Shown here piece by piece: positions 59,191 through 64,000 of a stretch of DNA of 64,000 nucleotides. How positions within the stretch are numbered: the stretch's first letter is position 1; each line of letters starts with the position of its first letter. This stretch comes from Rhodocollybia butyracea (Eukaryota; Basidiomycota; Agaricomycetes; Agaricales; Omphalotaceae), in assembly GCA_015501585.1 (NCBI GenBank), contig JADNRY010000017.1:434001-498000 (forward strand), written 5' to 3'. The position numbers were made by a program, and so were the translations under genes. The notes under the pieces were generated by a model. It did no database searches. It was not told where the DNA came from and worked only from the letters and a program-made list of their open reading frames with translations.

Positions 59191-60458
59191 GCGCTTGTTT
59201 TTTCCTAGGCGTTCGGGATCCTTTCCAAGTTTCTCGAACAAAATCTGGAGATGTCTTTCATAATAATAACCCGTCACAGTATCTCTCGTTGGATGACTTA
59301 CAGCAACTCGGAGTTCTCTCTCGATCCCCAAACATGGCTCCGTCTACATATGCTTCTCTCCTTTCTTCATCCCCAAATAAGTACCACTTGTTACTCTCAC
59401 AACTACCCGACATCCCCGGGACGTCTTGACCCTCTTATGCATCAACGAGCCTATAGACAATTAAAATTTCCGAAAAGAAATGGAACTAGCTCTTGAGTCG
59501 CACATGAACTAAGTATCTCGCCTTTGAATATACCTTGACCAGTAACTTGGCTTACTATCTTCTTCTCATTGCTGATCCGTTGGCCATCGTACTCGCACAG
59601 CAATTGCAACTGGGTTTGCTTTTACCGAGGCTGTTGTAGATGCCATCCGAGAGGCACCAAAATTCCCCATAGTCCTTGGTCCACCTTGATTCCCTTGGTA
59701 ATTGGAGAATGCTCACTGAGCCACTATAGCATTACGCTCAAGGGACAATCTAATCTTCACTGTGCGGGGAGTCGAGCGCAGTTCTGGAAATCTACGGCTC
59801 AAGATGGAGTAGACATGGAGATATCATCACGCCCCCTACATCTAATCTGCGGTGCAGGAGGTACTTTCGTTACAACAACAAAAGGCTGTTGATTCTGCCG
59901 TCAAAATCGAGGAGTGGAGAGCTTCCTCTTCAAATTACCATCGTGAAACAGTCTCGAATGGATGATAGCATTGGGCGAAACAGAACTGACAGTCACTGCT
60001 AGTATTATAACTAATGTGACTAGTTCCTAGATAACCATTCCGGCCTCGCTGACTTTTCCTACAGGCATCGATCGTATTCTCCATCTCGGAGGGTTTATTG
60101 CCAAGGGTACTAATTCTATGTCTGGTACCAACGACAGAAGCAAGCGAAATCATCTTGCCCCTTCCTCAACTGTCTATTCTCCTCTGACTGCTGGTCGCCT
60201 TATAATTCTGCTACGGCTACCTCGACTATTTCAAGCATTGAAAATATGCAAGCAACAATTTCAATACAGAAGTTGTCCTGCAGTCCCTGGAGATGATTCA
60301 ACACTATTCAAGATGCTCGTCCCCCCACGGTAGCAACTACTTCCGTAACACCCTCGCATTCAGACGTCGATTTTGTCTGTGTCTATTCCGACTTGCTCAG
60401 GAACGACCTCCAAAACAATGGAACTCTATCCTCAGGAATCTCAATCTCGCGTCCAAAA
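59191..60458 (+). pseudogene. decayed partial duplicate of the 50679-52914 gene
   Basis: Just after the RSE1 relict, sequence jumps to the counterpart of about 50640 (GCGCTTGTT...). It then follows the neighbour gene through SLDDLQQLG, IPHSPWSTLIP and the region around its intron (compare 60045-60110 with 51785-51850), ending near ILRNLNLASK. Parent sequence 48800-50640 is missing, including RSE1's 5' exons and the shared promoter. The copy ends where the Copia LTR begins. Confidence 0.85.
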
Positions 60459-60869
60459 TGTTGAGGCTAGAACCGCCCCCATTACTATTAGGAGTCCCGC
60501 TTCTCGGGCCCGTTGCCGGTATAAGGGGAGGTATTTCTCCGCTCTGATAGTTTTTCCTTTCTTTATCTTATAGGCAAATACTTTACCTTCGTCGCTTGAT
60601 CTTTACTTACTCGCCTCATTGAAAGGCCGCCTCGGGAGGCGGCATCGATACTTTATTTATATTCCGATACTTTTCTTTATTCCCCTCAGTCGTTGTACAC
60701 TCGTGTACTACTGAGGGTAAGCTTATTCGTCTATTTACTTGTGTTCTTCGTACTGATATTCACTTATAGTTTAGATTACTCACTGAGTTCACAGGTACTT
60801 ATATTTCACAATGCAGAGTTGTTGTACACTCATGTACTACTGAGGTTTAGATTACTTACTGAGTTCACA
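60459..60869 (+). repeat. 5' LTR of the Copia element
   Basis: It begins TGTTGAGGC and ends GAGTTCACA, with a hairpin CCCTCAG...CTGAGGG around 60694-60720 and a partly duplicated 3' third (two copies of ACTGAGTTCACAGGT). It is related to the solo LTR at 53388-53789. Confidence 0.75.
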
Positions 60870-60883
60870 GGTTATGGGCCCCG
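60870..60883 (+). other. primer-binding site candidate (half-tRNA type)
   Basis: GGTTATGGGCCCCG directly follows the LTR and is identical to the site at 16392-16405. It is complementary to the anticodon arm of initiator tRNA-Met. Confidence 0.65.
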
Positions 60884-60960
60884 CCTTCCACTGAACTTAC
60901 AGAAAACACAAACTGCTTGAAATTTATCAACTCAAATAAAATTACCACTGAACCCAGATA

Positions 60961-61634
60961 TGGCAAGTAACGGAGTGATTCCACCTCCTATACCAGAGAT
61001 CCCCGAAGACCAGAAGTTTGACGGGGGAGTACGACTTGCATGGGCACCAATAGAAAGAAAAATCAAAAATGCCCTAAAAGGACAAGGTCTCATTGGGTAT
61101 GTAGACGGTACTATCCCACGACCCCCTATAATCCCTGCTCCAAACCCTCCTGATCCTACTGCGCCTGTACCTCCTCCTACTCCTGTATACTCGTTGATTC
61201 CATCTCGCGAGGAATGGACATTCCGGAATGACCGCATGAAAGGGCTTATGGAAGCGTATGTATCAGACCTTCCATCTCTAGTCCCTACCGTCGACAAGAT
61301 GAACGCATGCGAGGTTCTGGAAGCTCTTACCAAAGAATTTGGCCAGACTGACAAGATAAAAAAGGTCCACTCCATGCATTGACTTCGAACTCATACTTTC
61401 TGCGATAACGAGGATATTGACACCTTCAAAACCTTCCGCGAGTTGAGGAAGGAAGCGATTGACGTGGGAAATGAAGTGCCGGATGATGTCTTCAAAGACT
61501 TGGTTGTTGCTGCTTTCCCTACTGCAACTTTTGACACCATACTCCAAAACATCACTGCGAACCCCATAGCCTTCGCAAGTTCATCCTTGGTTATCCAGCA
61601 GATCTCCTACCAATATTCTCAAGTGAAGAACTGA
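60961..61634 (+). pseudogene. Copia gag region with stops
   Basis: Frame MASNGVIPPPIPEIPED begins a gag-like protein with a Pro-rich stretch and ALTKEFGQTDKIKKV, stopped at 61381. The same region resumes as LRKEAIDVGNEVPDDVF and stops at 61634. The zinc knuckle follows in the next frame (CTNPNCLWTGHLAEEC). Confidence 0.75.
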
Positions 61635-61646
61635 CCAGATAGTGCA

Positions 61647-62984
61647 GTGTCTGGTGATAGACTACCCCAGGGAAACCTCATTACTGCACTTCAGACCCGT
61701 ATCGAACAGCTTGAATGTGAGTGCAGGGGAAGCAACATTCCGAGATCAAATGGAAAGAAGTGCACCAATCCAAATTGTCTATGGACTGGTCACCTTGCCG
61801 AGGAATGCTTCCGAAGGGGAGAAGGAAAAGAAGGTCAATACCCATCATGGTGGAAAGGGGAGAAGGATACCAATACACCTCTAGCAATCTTGAGTTTGAG
61901 TCCTGCTCCAGCTGTGAACTTGGCTGTGGTTGTTGGGGAGCTGACCCAGCACTACGCCCAGGCCTTGTTAGCATCTGAGAGTGGAATAGAAGGAGAAACT
62001 TACGCTGATTCAGGCGCAAGTGACCATTTCTTTTGTCACTGCTCAGACTTCCTCACCTATATGCCTTGCTCACGGTTAGGTGGATTGTCGGAGAAGTCGA
62101 CTAGCCTTGCTATTGTAGGGACAGGAAAAGCTCAGAAAACTTTCTTACACAAAGGAAATATGGTCACCATTACCTTCAAGGAAGCACTCCATACTCCAAC
62201 AGTTTCCTCTGACCTGGTATCCATCTCCAAACTCAATACTAAAGGTGTAACAATTATCTTCAGAAATGGGGTAGCCAAGTTTTACTCACCTCAGGGCGTT
62301 CACTTCTTGACTGGTCTTGGGGCCGGAGGACTATACCACTTGCCAGAGCAGGTTAGTTCTGCTTTGATCATTCGATCCCAAACTCTGAACAAACCCGTGG
62401 ATCTTCAAGGGTGGCACAAGTGCTTTGGCCACGCCAGTATCACACAGATCCAGTTGGTGATAGCAAAAGGATTGCTTGATGGTCTTAACATTGTAGGGAG
62501 ATGGAAAGATGAACAACCCAAATGCGATCCATGCCACATCAGTCAAGCTAAGCGTCGCCCATTTGATGGGCATAACAATGGAGAACAAAGACTGCTGGAG
62601 CGGGTCCATATTGACCTGACTGGACCAATGAGAACAAGGGGAGGGTTTTATTACTCCATGCCCATCATTGATGGGTGGTCCGGGATGGCAAGGGACTTCT
62701 ACTTGGCAAATAAGGAATTGACCACAACACTTGCTGCTTTGGTGAAGTACAAGGCCTTGGCAGAGAAGGAGACTGGGGAGAAGTTGCTGTATGTGAGGGT
62801 GGATGGAGGAAAAGAATTCAGGAGTGATTTGTGGCAAAGGTGGGCCGATGAAAATGGAGTTAAACTTGAAGTTATCCCTGCATACTTGTCAGCTGCCAAT
62901 GGTCTTGTCGAACAAAAACACAGCACTACCTTTGCTCATGTTCAAACTATCCTTTATGAATCAGGTCTCTCGCCTCATCTCTAG
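61647..62984 (+). CDS. Copia polyprotein fragment: zinc knuckle, protease, integrase
   Basis: A 445-codon frame. Order: CCHC knuckle (CTNPNCLWTGHLAEEC), aspartic protease motif DSGASDHFF with downstream IVGTGKAQ, the GAG-pre-integrase motif WHKCFGHAS with a Cys pair (CDPCHISQAK), and an integrase core with VHIDLTGPM, VRVDGGKEF and NGLVEQKHS (first Asp, second Asp and Glu of the DDE triad). It ends at SGLSPHL, where a Trp would be expected (CTCTAG), so a nonsense change closes it. The reverse transcriptase is missing. Confidence 0.88.
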   Translation: MSGDRLPQGNLITALQTRIEQLECECRGSNIPRSNGKKCTNPNCLWTGHLAEECFRRGEGKEGQYPSWWKGEKDTNTPLAILSLSPAPAVNLAVVVGELTQHYAQALLASESGIEGETYADSGASDHFFCHCSDFLTYMPCSRLGGLSEKSTSLAIVGTGKAQKTFLHKGNMVTITFKEALHTPTVSSDLVSISKLNTKGVTIIFRNGVAKFYSPQGVHFLTGLGAGGLYHLPEQVSSALIIRSQTLNKPVDLQGWHKCFGHASITQIQLVIAKGLLDGLNIVGRWKDEQPKCDPCHISQAKRRPFDGHNNGEQRLLERVHIDLTGPMRTRGGFYYSMPIIDGWSGMARDFYLANKELTTTLAALVKYKALAEKETGEKLLYVRVDGGKEFRSDLWQRWADENGVKLEVIPAYLSAANGLVEQKHSTTFAHVQTILYESGLSPHL

Positions 62985-63049
62985 ACGTACACCTGCACAT
63001 ACATTGTCTATACGGAAAACCATGTCCTAACTGCTCGTATTGGACAGCA

Positions 63050-63315
63050 AATACCTGCTGATAGGGTTTTAAAGTGCAGTGCGGTTTGGTTTTGTCAGCC
63101 ATTTTGGGCAAACCAATAACTGCACCGGTGGTATATTTTTTAAATTTCAGCAAACCTTGCACTGAACTGATAAGAACCGCCTCACTGGTGCCAGTTCAGT
63201 GCAGTTATGCGGTTTTGAACCAGTTTGGCAATAACCTGGTGCAAACTGGTGCAGAACTGGTGAAAACAGCGGTTATACCAGTTTCAAAACATCATAAACC
63301 CTGTAGTGTTGCCTA
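63050..63315. repeat. inverted-repeat-rich insertion (possible MITE)
   Basis: Tips AGGGTTT (63062) and, reversed, AGGGTTTATGATG (63300) face inward. The interior is dense in the words CAGTGCGGTT, CAGTTCAGTGCAG, AACTGGTGCAG and their complements, so it should fold strongly. No coding frame is seen. The exact ends and target duplication are unclear. Confidence 0.4.
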
Positions 63316-63348
63316 ATAGAATAATCTCTACTTATGAACAGTGTATAA

Positions 63349-64000
63349 GGGTCCGTTTGATAGTTCCCACCAATCGGTTCCCACCATGGAAAGTGGGAAT
63401 TGGATGACGGTCCACTAGCAGCATGCCGATTGTAAATAGACTGTGTTTTGTCTTCCCAATCGATTATCTTTGATCTCTATGCCCCCAATTGCACCCCAGG
63501 CAGTAGTTGCAGCCGTTAATGAGTGGATACAGGCTGCTATTGAAATCACACACCTTGTAACCTTCGTAGCAACCCTGTATGCATCTGGACAATATTGGAG
63601 ACAGACTTACCATACATCAAGGCTCTCTGGTCGAGACTGGGTCAATGAGCTAATCTATGGCCATCTGGATTAGATTTACACTGAGCTTGGTGTCCGGCTT
63701 CATGTATTCATATCACTGGTAATTGAACTACGCCAGATGGGATACAGAGATGGCCGAGATGTTATGGTTGAGGAGCAGCTTGCTATATTTTTATATGCAT
63801 CAGTAACAGGGCTTAGTGTTTGTCACCTGGGGGAGCGGTTTCAAAGGTCTAATGACACAATTGCAAAGTGAGTTTTGGTCTATCTTATTATGGCCTACAA
63901 CTTAGTTTGAAATGTAGGTACTTCCGTCTCATATGTGATGCTCTCTCATCACCAGCTTTTTATAATGAATATGTTTCCCTTCCAAGCACTGAAGATCCAC
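63349..64000 (+). mobile_element. PIF/Harbinger DNA transposon, 5' part
   Basis: The left tip reads GGGTCCGTTTGATAG and is preceded by TAA (63346-63348), the usual 3-bp target of this superfamily. It continues off the right edge. Confidence 0.7.
63479..64000 (+). pseudogene. PIF/Harbinger transposase, partial, with nonsense codon
   Basis: Start MPPIAPQAVVAAVNEW, then VATLYASGQYW and SRLSGRDWVNELIYGHLD followed by TAG (63671-63673). In the same frame it goes on IYTELGVRLHVFISLVIEL, EEQLAIFLYASVTGLSVC and HLGERFQRSNDTIAK. A 50-nt intron (63868-63917) leads to YFRLICDALSSPAFYNEY. This is the N-terminal, helix-turn-helix-like half of the fungal HARBI1-type transposase; the DDE nuclease part lies beyond the window. 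The TAG within a conserved stretch suggests inactivity. Confidence 0.75.

Larger units (their letters stand above)
60459..63030 (+). mobile_element. truncated Ty1/Copia retrotransposon
   Basis: It contains a 5' LTR (60459-60869), a primer-binding site, a gag-like region and a pol region as far as integrase. Reverse transcriptase, RNase H and a 3' LTR are absent before other repeats begin near 63050, so the element is 3'-truncated. It inserted at the end of the RSE1-neighbour relict. In-frame stops at 61381 and 61632 and the stop at 62982 make it inactive. Confidence 0.85.

Overview
The window is nuclear DNA from a filamentous basidiomycete, most likely an agaricomycete. Genes are split by many 45-75 nt introns. 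The housekeeping genes (ATG3, LYAR, UTP25, TOP3, SF3B3/RSE1) are of fungal type. Lineage-typical families are also present: an expanded small kinase family, a DUF6699-like protein, a GH35 beta-galactosidase and a multipass 'FRAW' membrane protein. Species cannot be set from the sequence alone.

Layout. 0.6-1.8 kb: one unrecognised Ser-rich protein. 3.5-24.3 kb: an accessory block built by repeated duplication of a small protein-kinase gene. There are seven full-length copies, six on the minus strand (A-F) and one inverted (G), plus one fragment (H). They fall into two interleaved subfamilies (A/C/D/G and B/E/F). Only A, B and C look intact. D has a damaged splice acceptor inside the catalytic-loop motif, E has a 2-nt deletion, F has lost the DFG aspartate, and G has a 5-nt deletion and a lost splice donor. 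A second, unrecognised gene lies head-to-head with copy C (9678-11238). A clear relict of it lies beside copy E and a weaker one beside copy B, so the amplified unit may have been a divergent gene pair. The relict beside E is split by a 2.28 kb non-autonomous LTR element with 177-bp LTRs and a perfect 5-bp target duplication. A 748-bp MITE closes the block.

25.2-52.9 kb is a dense conserved segment: LYAR, ATG3, intron-containing tRNA-Asn, GH35 beta-galactosidase, an unknown secreted protein, UTP25 and TOP3 (divergent, 115 bp apart), an MFS permease, an Ohr/OsmC protein, SF3B3/RSE1, and an unknown coiled-coil/Ser-rich protein divergent from RSE1. Gene structures here are unusual: microexons of 5, 8 and 9 nt, and several introns whose reading frame only works with a GC-AG boundary. 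TOP3 carries an apparent 1-nt frameshift in a Gly-rich microsatellite.

53-64 kb is repeat-rich: a solo Copia LTR with target duplication, a 7TM-like gene, a tRNA-derived SINE candidate, a Copia RNase H relict, a decayed segmental duplication of the RSE1/neighbour locus, a truncated Ty1/Copia element, an inverted-repeat-like insertion and the start of a PIF/Harbinger transposon running off the right edge.
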